This document shows positions 22,359 to 32,692 of a stretch of 64,000 nt of DNA, piece by piece. Each line of letters starts with the position of its first letter. Within the stretch, counting starts at the first letter, position 1. Both the position numbers and the translations under genes were made by a program. The DNA comes from Parietaria judaica (lineage: Eukaryota; Streptophyta; Magnoliopsida; Rosales; Urticaceae): positions 25,910,001 through 25,974,000 of the forward strand of contig OX940864.1 of NCBI GenBank assembly GCA_954871525.1, read 5' to 3'. The notes under the pieces were generated by a model that was not told the origin of the DNA, did not search any database, and was given only the letters and a program-made list of their open reading frames with translations.

Positions 22359-24903
22359 AGTCCTCAAAGCTCTCTGTCACGACGCCGGTTGGACCGTCGA
22401 GCCTGACGGCACTACCTACCGCAAGGTAATATATATATATATATATATATATTCAACTGTTTGATGAACCAGCATAATACAAATCCGTGCAAATATTTTT
22501 TTGTTGTTTGTTCGCCTGAAGTGGCGCATGTTAGCTGTTTTCAGTTGGGAATGCTAACATCTACCGTGTGGTTGGCGCAAGTTAGTTGCTTGCTGGCAAG
22601 TTGGTATTTTCGTGTTTCGTATTCGTCTGTAAACACAAGTCATGTGCATGTTTTTTTTAAGCTCTATGTTACTATCCATATTATCAGCGCATGTTAGTCG
22701 CGGGCCGTAGGGAATGCTAGAACTCACCACAGTGGGTGGCGTAAGTTAGTTCCTCTGCTTGAAAATTGAGTTTTTCTTGTTTCGTTTAACGGTTTAAGCT
22801 CCTATCTCCTGAGGAATATAAACACAAACCATGCATTATTATTAGCGCTTGAAACAGCGCATGATAGCCGTGCGCTGCTGGAAATGCTAACATTCACCGG
22901 TGTGGGCGGCGCAAGTTAGTTCCTCGCTTGAAAATTGAAGAACTGGATATGGGATTTTCGTTTTTTTATTATTATAATAAATTTTGAGTTTGTTTTATCT
23001 GATACGAAGCAGTGAGCTAGATTCTGGCAGTGTTGCTTTATAAATTTAGGATGTTGTTTTTGATGATCTAGTGAGAAATGTGGAGTGAGAAGAGAATACT
23101 GGTGTTTTGCTCTCTTTTATGTTGCCTGCCTTTACTTTCTTTCCTTCGTAATCGCTTTTAAGCGTGAAAGGAGGCATAAGATTCTGCTCTCTGCTCCTTT
23201 ACCTTCTTCCTTCTTTTCACTTTTGCCGATAATGCCCTTCGGAAATTATAGGTGAGCAGTGGAGGGTGGAAGGGTAGTTTTGGCATTTGGGGGGTGTTCT
23301 GTTGGGGTGGGTGACACCTTTTGCTTTGTTTTGGTTCAAAGTGGCAGAGCCTTTCTCGGTTACTGCTATCTATGGTTTCCATTTTGGACATCCTTTTCTC
23401 TCATGGCTCTTTGTGGCTTCTTTTCTCAACTTGGGTTCACTTTCATGTCAAGCCCATTAATTAGTTCTTCTGACCCAGTACCTTTTTGTTTAGGTCCAAT
23501 TTGACGGGTTGGTCGACAAGTTACGGTTACGGGTTAGTTGTAGGCTTTTATAAACCGATATCGTAGACGATCAGTTTCAGATTATGAGAGCTTTTGACCG
23601 GGAAGCCTGGACCACCGGGCAGTGGCCGTTGTTGGAACACTGCATTGGACAAGTGAAGTAACGATTCTCGGGTAATTATGAATTAAAAGTGGTTCAGAGC
23701 TGTCTCGAGCTACACAGTTCGAACCCTACGACATTAAAAAAAAAAAAAAATTGAAAACGCTCAATATAGTGCTACGACTCAAAATTCGATCTCATAATAG
23801 GAGCGGTTGGTTTTGTTTCCAAACCTTAAGCTTTCTAGATTTAAGATGAATTATTTTTATTGATTTAGTGACCCAAATCATTACAGCATTGCCTAAAGCA
23901 TATTTAAATATATATATAATAAAAAAAACTAATATAACATATATAAATAACAAAATGAGACCTAATTACATGGTATTTATAAACCTAATAAGACTTCCAA
24001 AGACCATAAACAATAACAAATTGTTGAAACTGACTACTTTTTAGTGAGTGTCGAGTGTTTCACGGTGATTTGGTATAAACATATGGGCTTCAATAAAATG
24101 TAATGCGTATCTTAGTTCTCTTGCCTTTTGTTTCTTGCAACAAATCTTAGAGTAATTGGTTCTAATTTTTCTCTAATTATCTTTAAACCTTGTAGGGATG
24201 CAAGCCTGCAGAGCAAATGGACATAATGGGAGGATCCACGGCGACGAGCCCTTCTTCTTCGTACCACCCGAGCCCATGTGCGTCCTACAACCCGAGCCCC
24301 GGCTCGTCCTCGTTCCCCAGCCCGGCATCCTCCTCCTACGCTGCAACCGCCGACTGCAATTCCCTCATCCCGTGGCTCAAGAACCTCTCCTCGTCGGCCT
24401 CCTCCTCCAAACTCCCTCACCTCTTCATCCACAGCGGGTCCATCAGCGCTCCTGTCACGCCCCCCCTGAGTTCCCCCACCGCCCGTACTCCGAGAGACTG
24501 GGCTGGTCAGAAGACCTCCTTCATGCCTTCTTCCACCCCACCGAGCCCCGGCCGCCAGGCGGTCGATCCAGAGTGGTTTGCTGGGATCAGGCTCCCCCAG
24601 GGCGGACCGCAGTCTCCAACATTCAGTCTCGTCTCGGCAAACCCATTCGGGTTCAGAGAGGAGATAATGGCCGGAGGCGGATCCCGGATGTGGACTCCCG
24701 GGCAGAGCGGGACGTGCTCTCCGGCAATCGCTGCAGGGTTGGATCACAATGCCGATATCCCGATGGCTGAGCTGATATCGGACGAATTCGCGTTCGGGAG
24801 CCACGTGGCAGGGCTAGTTAAGCCGTGGGAAGGCGAGAGGATCCATGAAGAGTGCGGTTCGGATGATCTGGAGCTCACTCTCGGAAGCTCGAGTACCCGG
24901 TAA
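22210..24903 (+). CDS. BEH4: BES1/BZR1 family transcription factor, BEH4-like
   Basis: The exons are 22210-22425 and 24196-24903, joining in phase 0 to 307 residues. Exon 1 encodes the BZR1 DNA-binding domain, starting [20 protein letters not shown], with the basic stretch [17 protein letters not shown] and [15 protein letters not shown]. It ends at T-T-Y-R-K, the conserved intron site of this family. Exon 2 continues [13 protein letters not shown], then Ser/Pro-rich [10 protein letters not shown] repeats with many S/TxxxS/T sites of the type used by BIN2 (GSK3) kinases. The segment [18 protein letters not shown] follows at about 153-170. The C-terminus carries the EAR-type repressor motif LELTLG (297-302) and ends S-S-S-T-R. 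These proteins act in the nucleus as outputs of brassinosteroid signalling, binding BRRE and E/G-box sites. The C-terminus fits BEH4 better than BES1 or BZR1. A possible extra intron splits the stop codon without changing the protein. Confidence 0.92.
22500..22950 (+). repeat. Three diverged copies of a hairpin-forming motif in BEH4-like intron 1
   Basis: Copies near 22518-22590, 22684-22760 and 22850-22925 share GCGCATGTTAG, then GGAATGCTA, then GGCGCAAGTTAGTT. In copy 1, ATGTTAGC and GCTAACAT form a perfect 8-bp inverted pair; copy 3 has one mismatch and copy 2 is degenerate. The spacing is about 165-170 bases. Confidence 0.65.
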
Positions 24904-25167
24904 GTCCGTGTCTCTTCCTTTCAAAGTTATTAATTATATAATCCTTACTTATAGCACAAGAATATTTATACAGATAGCAGAAAATGAGAAAATAAGGCAT
25001 CTCACGCTTATTAATAATAACATTCTAAACGTTTCTAAAATAAACGGAACCCATTTTATCAATCCAAATGAAGGTGATATAAGATTAAGAAGATGACTAA
25101 AAGAAACGGTAGTAAATCGACGTTGAATCACCGAGACATGAACGAAATACCTTTGTTTTACAGGTAA

Positions 25168-25503
25168 GGAATTCGCAGCGGAGAAAATCGGTACGTTGTT
25201 ACACTAAACTTCCACTCTTTGTGCTGCTTCAGAAGAAGGAAAAGAAGAGTTAGCAATGGGGTTTTCTTTTGTGTTGTAATGTAATTTCCATTTGTTCATC
25301 CTAAGTTATATGTTTAGTTAGTTCAAGTTATGTTTTACATCCCTTTTGGTCGTTGTTTATTTGAACCGAAATCTTAGTGAAATGACTTCCATGCATGTGC
25401 GGATTTGTCGCCTTCCGTTTCCGCTCTGTTTCCTTGTAGCGATATCCGAGCCGAGTGAACTGTGAAAATAGTTGATTTAATTTAATCTACATAAAGATGT
25501 TAA
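25168..25503 (+). other. 3' UTR/downstream region of the BEH4-like gene
   Basis: A CAG/GTAAGG acceptor-like site at 25161-25169 begins this stretch. T-rich and AATGTAATTT words at 25260-25330 are of the kind used for plant polyadenylation. The retrotransposon LTR begins at 25504. No other gene is seen. Confidence 0.4.
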
Positions 25504-26317
25504 TGTTGGAAATTTCTTCAAGGTTGAAAACGTCACGGCTTGAATCGTGCATATGATCACTTTCCTAATAGTGTTTCGAGCACTCAAAAACGTCTTCGAG
25601 TCTGTTTGCAAGAACACCCAGGATAAGACAAGCCTTTTGCCGGGAAATCACAAGACGAAGCGAAGTTCCGACCGTAAGCAAGAACGCGTTTATGGAAGTG
25701 TTTTTCAGAGAGTAGAAAAAATGATACAGAGAGCAATTAACGTTTCTGTATTAGAAACGAATTTAAAGACACAAAAACAGTTACGCTGAGAAGGTAGCGA
25801 CCCTTCTCAGCGGCAGTTAGTGTTCTGAAAACGGAAAACGGTCAGAAACCGCCCCCAACGGCTAGTAACTGCCGACCGACACGTAGCGAGGCGAGAATCG
25901 CCGCGAGAAAGCCCGAGACCCAAGCCTACGCCGCTCGCCCGATGCCACGTGCTTAAGTGCCTCAAGTGTGCCTACAAGACGCCACTAGCGCCTCTACGCC
26001 CACGCACCAGACCCCGATCCCGAGCCCGAGCCGGAGCCGGTGTCGCCGGTGGCGACACCGGCGAGGGTGGCGTTGTGAAAGCGTGAGGTGGCATGGTCTC
26101 GCTACCTCGCCTCCACACGGCACTCATGTGGCATACTCATCACTATGCCACATGTTGAGCTCACATCACTATTGTTTTCCTTATATATTGCACAAACTCT
26201 TTGTAATTAATCAATGTGAGACTTTTCACATTCCCACATTTACTCTCCACTCAACACATTATACTAGCTCATTTATTAGAACATTTATTGGTCATTTATT
26301 ACTAATAAATTCCAACA
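25504..26317 (-). repeat. Copia element 3' LTR
   Basis: Both ends carry the short inverse TGTTGGAA/TTCCAACA. Near the middle is a perfect 11-bp stem, CCGGTGTCGCC at 26037-26047 and GGCGACACCGG at 26051-26061, with a three-base loop. The matching 5' LTR is only a remnant at about 30133-30202. Confidence 0.85.
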
Positions 26318-26852
26318 ATCCCCCACTGTTCTAATAATATAAGTATAATTTCCAGAAAAGTAGCAAAGGGTGCTAATACAGTTAGGTATCTTTCGATTTG
26401 AACCTGACCTTAGTACAGACAACACAAGATCTTATCGGAATGTCAGGTAGCTAGGCTTTGAACCTGTTATTCCTTGTGATAAGATCGGTGAAGCCTTACA
26501 CACACCCTTTAGTAGTTCTTCGCCTACATCTCTCGCTTAGCACCGTTAATGGCCATGTGCTCTTCCTGTCTCGTGAATTTTTCATGAGAGAAACTTCAAC
26601 TCTCACTTTAAGACGGCACCATCTCTAAATTCACATAGGTGAAGTTCTTACAGTATCTCTGTTGTTTTACAGATACATGTCCTCATCACTGAACTTCATT
26701 AAGAGTTATAAATAACTCAACCCTCCAAATACAACAGCTAACATTGTGGTACAATGTTACACACATCCAAATCAACGATTTGTTGTTACCCATTGAATCT
26801 AAAGTTAATGATTTCCTAACGTTAGATTGGGTTGCCACCGTTGTTGGAACTC

Positions 26853-28676
26853 TTACTCAAGGAGTTTCAGTCCCATACCTCTCGAGGTAGACTTTACTAA
26901 ATCTCTGGCCAATGGTTTAGTAAAAGGATCAGCTAAATTATAGCTGGTACGCACAAACGAAAGTGAAATGATCCCATCCTTGATCATTTTCCTTACGTAG
27001 TCATGTCTTAGACTAATATGTCTAGACTTCCCGTTATACACTTCGTTGTATGCTCCAGCTAAAGTAGCTTGACTATCACAATGTATCGACACTTTCGATA
27101 TATTGTCCTTAGCCAACGGAGCTTCTAAAAGAAGGTCCCTCAACCACTCAGCCTCTTGACCAGCGGAAGCAAGAGCTACAAACTCTGACTCCATGGTCGA
27201 ATGAGTAATACACGTTTGTTTCTTGCTCTTCCAAGAGATTGCACCTCCGGCAAGTGTGAAAACCCATCCCGTCGTAGATTTGTTATCTCCGACACTCGAT
27301 ATCCAACTAGCGTCGGTATATCCTTCGAGTATGGCGGGAAACCTACCATATTGGAGGCCGAGATTTTTGGTTTTCATAAGATAGCAAAAAATCCTCCCGA
27401 TAGCCTTCCAATGCTCACCGTTGGGGTTGCTAGTAAATCTGCTCATTTTACTAACAACAAATGCTATATCGGGTCTAGTGCATTGCATCAAATACATAAG
27501 ACAACCGATAGCACTTGCGTACTCTAACTGAGCCACAGCTCTCCCATTATTCTTCTCAAGTTTAACACTAGGATCAAATGGGGTGTTCACTTCTTTGAAC
27601 TTCAAATGTTTGAACTTATCAAGCACTTTCTCAACATAGTGCGATTGACTAAGTTCATAACCCCCACTGGTTCGCTTAACCTTGATTCCTAGAATCGTGT
27701 CAACTTGTCCAAGATCTTTCATCTTGAATGTAGAAGATAAAAACCTCTTCGTTTCTAAAATTCTGTTCATCTCATTGCTAATGATCAACATATCATCAAC
27801 GTAACGAAAAAGGAATATCACAGTGTTTCCACGCACCTTTGTGTACAAACACTTATCACAAACGTTGTGAACGAATCCATTTGCAAGAATGACCGAGTCA
27901 AACTTTTGATGCCACTGTTTAGGAGCTTGTTTCAAACCATATAATGATTTGACAAGCTTGCAAACCTTTTGTTCATTCCCCGGAAGTACGTAACCCTCCG
28001 GTTGCTCCATGTAAATCTCCTCATCGAGATCTCCATTTAAGAATGCCGTTTTGACATCCATTTGATGAACAAAGAGGTTATGCAATGAAGCTAACGCAAA
28101 CAGTATCCTAACTGTTGTCGTTCTCGCTACCGGTGCATAAGTATCGAAGTAATCGATCCCTTCCTTTTGCCGAAATCCTTTGGCTACTAATCTAGCCTTG
28201 TAAGTGTTTAAAGTACCATCACTATGATACTTTTTTCTAAACACCCACTTACATCCAATGGGTCTCGACCCTTTGGGTAAGTCGACAAGCTCCCAAGTGT
28301 GGTTAGACATAATCGAATCCATCTCATCTTGGATAGCATCTTTCCAAAAAGCAGAGTCCCGTGAAGCTACAGCTTCCTTAAAGGTTTTTGGATCATCTTC
28401 CACTAGAAGAATGATAGGAATCTTACGAACAAAATTCTCCCTATCTCCTTCTACTAAGTAAAAGGAAATGAGTTGAGAATCTATTTCGTTCGGTCCTAGA
28501 TCCTTAGCCTTTCGAACTCTCTTGCTAATCCGAAGCTCGGGTTGTTTTTCAATAACCCATGAAGAACTCTCCTCACGAGGTTCTTCATTTATGGGTATCT
28601 CAGAATCTTTATCCTCCGTGATAAGATTCTCAAAGAATTCCACATCTCGTGATTCAATTATCACATTAGACTCCAA
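26853..28676 (-). pseudogene. Copia reverse transcriptase and RNase H
   Basis: The longest open frame here encodes 607 residues on the - strand. After an acidic linker, it has the RT start ([20 protein letters not shown]), [20 protein letters not shown], the catalytic YVDDML, and the RNase H segment with YTDASWISS and [10 protein letters not shown]. It ends near KPLARDL. RT and RNase H copy element RNA into DNA. This frame itself looks intact, but it is cut off from integrase by a duplication and frame change around 28690-28787, so the element is not functional as it stands. The order after integrase is diagnostic of Ty1-copia. Confidence 0.9.
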
Positions 28677-28693
28677 GTCAAGAAGTCTATATG

Positions 28694-28776
28694 GCCGCGT
28701 ATCCTACAAAAGCACATTTAATCCCGCGTATCCTTACTATTGGCCGCGTATCCTACAAAAGCACATTTAATCCCGC
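28694..28776 (-). repeat. Direct duplication (47-bp offset) inside copia pol
   Basis: The word GGCCGCGTATCCTACAAAAG starts at 28694 and again at 28741, with the following bases also repeated for about 36 bases. The 47-base offset shifts the reading frame between integrase and RT. Confidence 0.8.
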
Positions 28777-30110
28777 GATGACCCAACTTGGTCCTTTTCG
28801 GATCCATGTTCTTGTAGTAAGCAACGCAGCCCCACACTCTAAAGTAAACGATGTTCGGTGCACGACCTTTCCAAAGTTCGTACGGTGAAATACCGGTCTT
28901 CTTTAAAGGAATCCTGTTCAATATGTGACATGCACATAACAAAGCTTCACCCCACAAACTAAATGGCAATTCAGAATGCATTAACATAGAATTTATCATC
29001 TCTTGATACGTTCTATTTTTTCGTTCAGCTAACCCGTTCTGTTGTGGTGTACGTGGTGCGGAACACTCGTGTATAATGCCGTTTTCTTCACAAAACCATT
29101 AAAATCATTTGGGAAATATTCTCCGCCCCTATCACTCCTAAGGAATTTAATTTTGATTCCCAATTGATTTTCCACTTCCGCTTTATAAACTTTAAAAGCA
29201 TTGAAAGCTTCGTCTTTATGCTTTAAAAGAAAAACGTAAGTGAATCTCGAACAATCGTCAATAAATGAAATAAAATACTGATTGCCCCCTCGGGTTTTCA
29301 TTCCGTTAAATTCACACAAATCAGAATGCACAAGATCTAACAGATTTGTATTACGTTCAACACTATGAAAAGGTTTCTTAATCATTTTCGATTTAACACA
29401 AATTTCACATTTTTCAAAATCATCAACGTTGCATGAAATCAAACCGAATTTAATTAACCTTTTCATTGTGCTAACACCAATATGAGCTAATCTACTATGC
29501 CATAAAGTAATTGAACAATTGAAATACGCAGAAGTAGAAACTTTATTGATAACATTGTCAACGATACAAAGCTTAACCATTCCGTCCGCGGAATACCCTT
29601 TACCTACAAATACACCATTGCGGGTCAAGATCAACTTGCCCGACTCATAAAAAGACTTAATACCCGGTTTACCTAACAAATCACCACTAACAAGGTTCCT
29701 AGACATGTCCGGCACGTGAAGCACGTTGACCAGCGTCACTTTCTTCCCGGAAGTAAAGTTAAGCTCCACGGTGCCAGTGCCGACGATCTTCGAGCGTCCC
29801 TCGTTTCCCATCTGAACTTGTTGTCCATCGTTGACTTCAGAATAGGTTTTGAAGGCCGCTTTGTCGTAGGAGACGTGAACAGTGGCACAAGTGTCGTACC
29901 ACCATCCTTGAACCTTGCCTTTGACCGCCATAATTTCGCTCACAGTAGCGACAATGTTGTCATCGATCTTCGTGGCGTTAGCCTCGTTGTTTTGGGTCTT
30001 CCGGACAGGACAATCTCTCGCGTAGTGACCGGGTTTGCCACACACAAAACAGCCGGTTTTGGGCCCCTTCGAAGCATCGGAAGTCTTGAACTTTTGATCC
30101 CTTTTTTAGG
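28718..30110 (-). pseudogene. Copia gag end, protease and integrase, frameshifted
   Basis: The - strand frame from about 30110 to 29029 carries the CCHC knuckle CFVCGKPGHYARDC and the protease-like YDTCATVHVS. The integrase HHCC region follows (HSRLAHIG...CEICVKSK), then the catalytic-core words LVHSDLCEF and RSDRGGEYF. Near 29060-29100 the frame breaks. The rest of integrase (LPFSLWGEALLCACHILNRIP, then GISPYELWKG) continues in the frame 28999-28718. Gag upstream of the zinc knuckle is absent. Integrase inserts the DNA copy, and this one is disrupted. Confidence 0.85.
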
Positions 30111-30132
30111 ACCGTAAACGTTCTTCTTTCCG

Positions 30133-30202
30133 TCGTGCTTAAGTGCCTCAAGTGCGCCTACAAGGCGCCACTAGCGCCTCTACGCCCACGCACCCGATCC
30201 CG
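30133..30202 (-). repeat. Remnant of the copia 5' LTR fused to gag
   Basis: The segment GTGCTTAAGTGCCTCAAGTG and the bases after it match the middle of the 3' LTR at about 25949-26036. The match ends at GAGCCGG, exactly before the position of the LTR hairpin. The junction with gag shares the short word CGTGC with the LTR. Confidence 0.75.
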
Positions 30203-30749
30203 AGCCGGAATATTGTTGGTGAGGAAATGAGGGAGGAAGGGGTGGTATTTATAGGGTTTGAGGAGAGAGTGGGGTGGGTGAATAATTATTGTGGTGGGTG
30301 AATAATAGTAGGTAATTTTTTATTTTTTTTTTGAAATTTTAGGGTTGAATTCGAATAAAGTAGGTAAAAATTGTGGTTGGGTAATAAATTTCGGGTGAAA
30401 AATGTGTTATTATTGCCACAAACAAAAACATCACACGGATCGATGACGTGGCATCATCCTGGGCGTTGGATGGAAAGCTCGGATCAGCCTCCCACGCGTC
30501 GCGACGCGTGCCCAGAATCGCGACTTTTGCCGCAAAATTGCGATCCCCAGAACACGCGTCGCGACGCGTCGAATCGCCACTCGCGATTAATGTGTGCAGC
30601 TCTACACGTGGCTATAACGGTCTATTGATTTCTTTTTTAATATTCATCAATCTGTTCAGTTTAAATCGATTATATATATTTATATACATTACTGTGAAAT
30701 CAATTAAAATTAATTAAAAATTAATAAAATCTGCGATTATGTACTAATG
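30203..30749 (-). promoter_or_regulatory. Promoter-like segment with palindrome cluster, facing the copia remnant
   Basis: On the - strand a TATA box (TATAAATA) lies at 30246-30253 with a C-rich start-like stretch after it. Upstream of it, 30430-30620 is GC-rich and holds two perfect 16-bp palindromes (ACGCGTCGCGACGCGT at 30494 and 30554), a TGACGTGGCA word near 30444 and a CACGTG near 30606. No host coding sequence follows; the truncated copia element does. Confidence 0.45.
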
Positions 30750-30757
30750 GATGAAAC

Positions 30758-31277
30758 TAGGAGTGGCAATTTGGGATCAGACACGAAACACGAAACGATT
30801 ACGACACGATTTAAACGGGTCTGGGTTTACCGTAAATGGTTTTGGTCCAACCGTGTTGAACACGATGGGACCCAATTAGACACGATTAAGGAGCAAAAAA
30901 TTACATTTTATATATGTTATTAAGTATTTTAATACTTATTAATTATTATACATAATATTTATGTTTTTTTACTTATTTATTACATAGTACAATTGATGAA
31001 CATAAAAAATGTTAGTAACTTGTAAAATCTTACATAATATAACTAAATAAATTAAGTTAAATGAGTATAACTTGAATTAATTTAACATTTTAAAATACAT
31101 GAATATGTTAAATGGGTTAAATGGGTAGACACGATAACACGGTATTTAAATGGGGCGGGTCTGAGTCTCATCTTTTAACACAATTAATAAATGGGGTGGG
31201 TCTAGGTCTACATAAAATAAGTAAAAAACGATTAAGACCGACACGAACACGACACGAAACCCGAATTGTCACCCCTA
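30758..31277. mobile_element. hAT-like MITE, 520 bp
   Basis: The ends are TAGGAGTGGCAATTTGGG and its inverse CCCGAATTGTCACCCCTA. The perfect 8-bp duplication GATGAAAC lies on both sides (30750-30757 and 31278-31285), diagnostic of hAT insertion. The interior holds ACACGA-rich words and no transposase. Confidence 0.85.
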
Positions 31278-31507
31278 GATGAAACCTGATTAACATTGAA
31301 TAATTTTTCCTCATATTTCTATTTGTAAGGATATGGCCATATTTCTCATATTTGTAAGAACCCATGTAATTTTCTAATATAAATACTTGGGCTGCTATTT
31401 TTTCAAAGTTGTTCAAAAACCACATTGCACTTTGTAATGTATCAAATATGTTTTATATATAATTTGTATTTATTTTAACTGGATTATTTTATACAATTAT
31501 TGTTCCA

Positions 31508-31940
31508 AAGGGTTAATTACGATAAAAATACCTAAAGTTTAGTCAAAGAACTTATCGTGTGCTTAAAGTTTGAAAGTGGTGGCAAAAGTACTCAAAATCG
31601 TATTTAGGGCGTTGACCACTTCATTCTCGTAACGCAGTTAACTCAGGCCACGTGGACAAACGTGAGTTTCTGACATAGTAATTTTTTACCACGTGGACGA
31701 GCCCAATTAGGCGTTTAATTCATTGTTTTGTCGTAAACAAGGCTGATGTGGGCTCATCCACGTGGAAAAAACAATTATGTCAGCAACCCACATTTTTCCA
31801 CGTGATCAGATTTAACGGGTAAGTTAACTGCGTTACGAGAATGGAGTGTGACTTTTGATATTTTTACCATCACTTTTAGACTTTAGGTACACGAGAGGTT
31901 CTTTGATCAAATTTTGAATATTTTGCTGTCATTAACCCTT
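31508..31940. mobile_element. Foldback MITE with G-boxes, copy 2
   Basis: It begins AAGGGTTAATTACG and ends GTCATTAACCCTT with long inverted arms, as in copy 1. Four CACGTG words are present. A clear target duplication was not found. Confidence 0.7.
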
Positions 31941-32692
31941 TTATCGTTATATCTATCGATTTGCGGTTTACTTGCGGGGACCAATTGTAAAAAAAATTAA
32001 AAACTTGTGTTTTTGTAAATTTAAAGTTGCAATCGGTTTGAGAAGGACGAATTTTAACGTAAAACTGGTGCTCTTCCAAAATATCTTAAAAGACTAAAAT
32101 TATTTGGAAGATAGAAAACGACACAAAACAAGAACATTATTCACTTCACATACACTCCGTCGGTGACGGTGTCAAAACGGCGTCGGATATCCTTTCTCCA
32201 ATAATATCTCTATCCTCTCAGCCACACAGACACAGACAAGACTAGGACATCCCTTTCCAAAGCGCGTGCAGCTTCACGCGCTCTCTGTCTCTTTCTATCT
32301 CGCTCATTCGTCCAAAACCCCTCTTCCCTTTCCACTTCTCTCCATAATAATCCCCAAATTCCTAACCCTAGAAATTTTCGCAATTATTAATATCCCTCTT
32401 TGATTGATACCTGACGTTTGACTCCAAGCCTGATCAAAGCCACAAGTTTTCTTTTTCGAATTTTTGTTCAGAGAAGGCACTAGAAATTCATAGCAAGAAT
32501 TCCAAGCTCCGAGCTTCGGAAACCCTAGTTTCTGCTTCGCTGAGAGCTCGAAACCCCGATCAGCACGAAGTCGGAGCTTTCTCTCAGGTTGGGCACAGTT
32601 CGTTGAGCTCTGGTATTGGATTTGCGAGCTATGGAGAGCCTGTGATTAATCAGGGAAAAATACTAGAAATTTTGGTTGATTTAGTTTAGAAG
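31941..32692 (+). promoter_or_regulatory. Promoter and 5' leader of the beta-rich protein gene
   Basis: AT-rich DNA to about 32150 is followed by a C/T-rich stretch (32200-32350) and a long leader to the ATG at 32693. No TATA box stands out. The leader may hold an untranslated intron, but none is demonstrated. Confidence 0.4.

Larger units (their letters stand above)
25504..30202 (-). mobile_element. Ty1-copia LTR retrotransposon, 5' truncated
   Basis: The 3' LTR (25504-26317) begins TGTTGGA and ends TTCCAACA on the + strand, and a polypurine tract (- strand AGAACAGTGGGGGAT) follows at 26318-26332. Read on the - strand, the interior keeps the gag zinc knuckle, protease, integrase, reverse transcriptase and RNase H in that order, with integrase before RT, which identifies Ty1-copia. 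Most of gag, the primer-binding site and nearly all of the 5' LTR are missing. A fragment of about 70 bases matching the middle of the LTR is joined directly to gag at about 30133. Frame breaks and a 47-bp duplication further disable it. Confidence 0.88.

Noticed and set aside
24112..24804. 230-codon - strand frame opposite BEH4-like exon 2
   Set aside because: It is the antisense of the Ser/Pro-rich GC-rich exon and has no features of its own.
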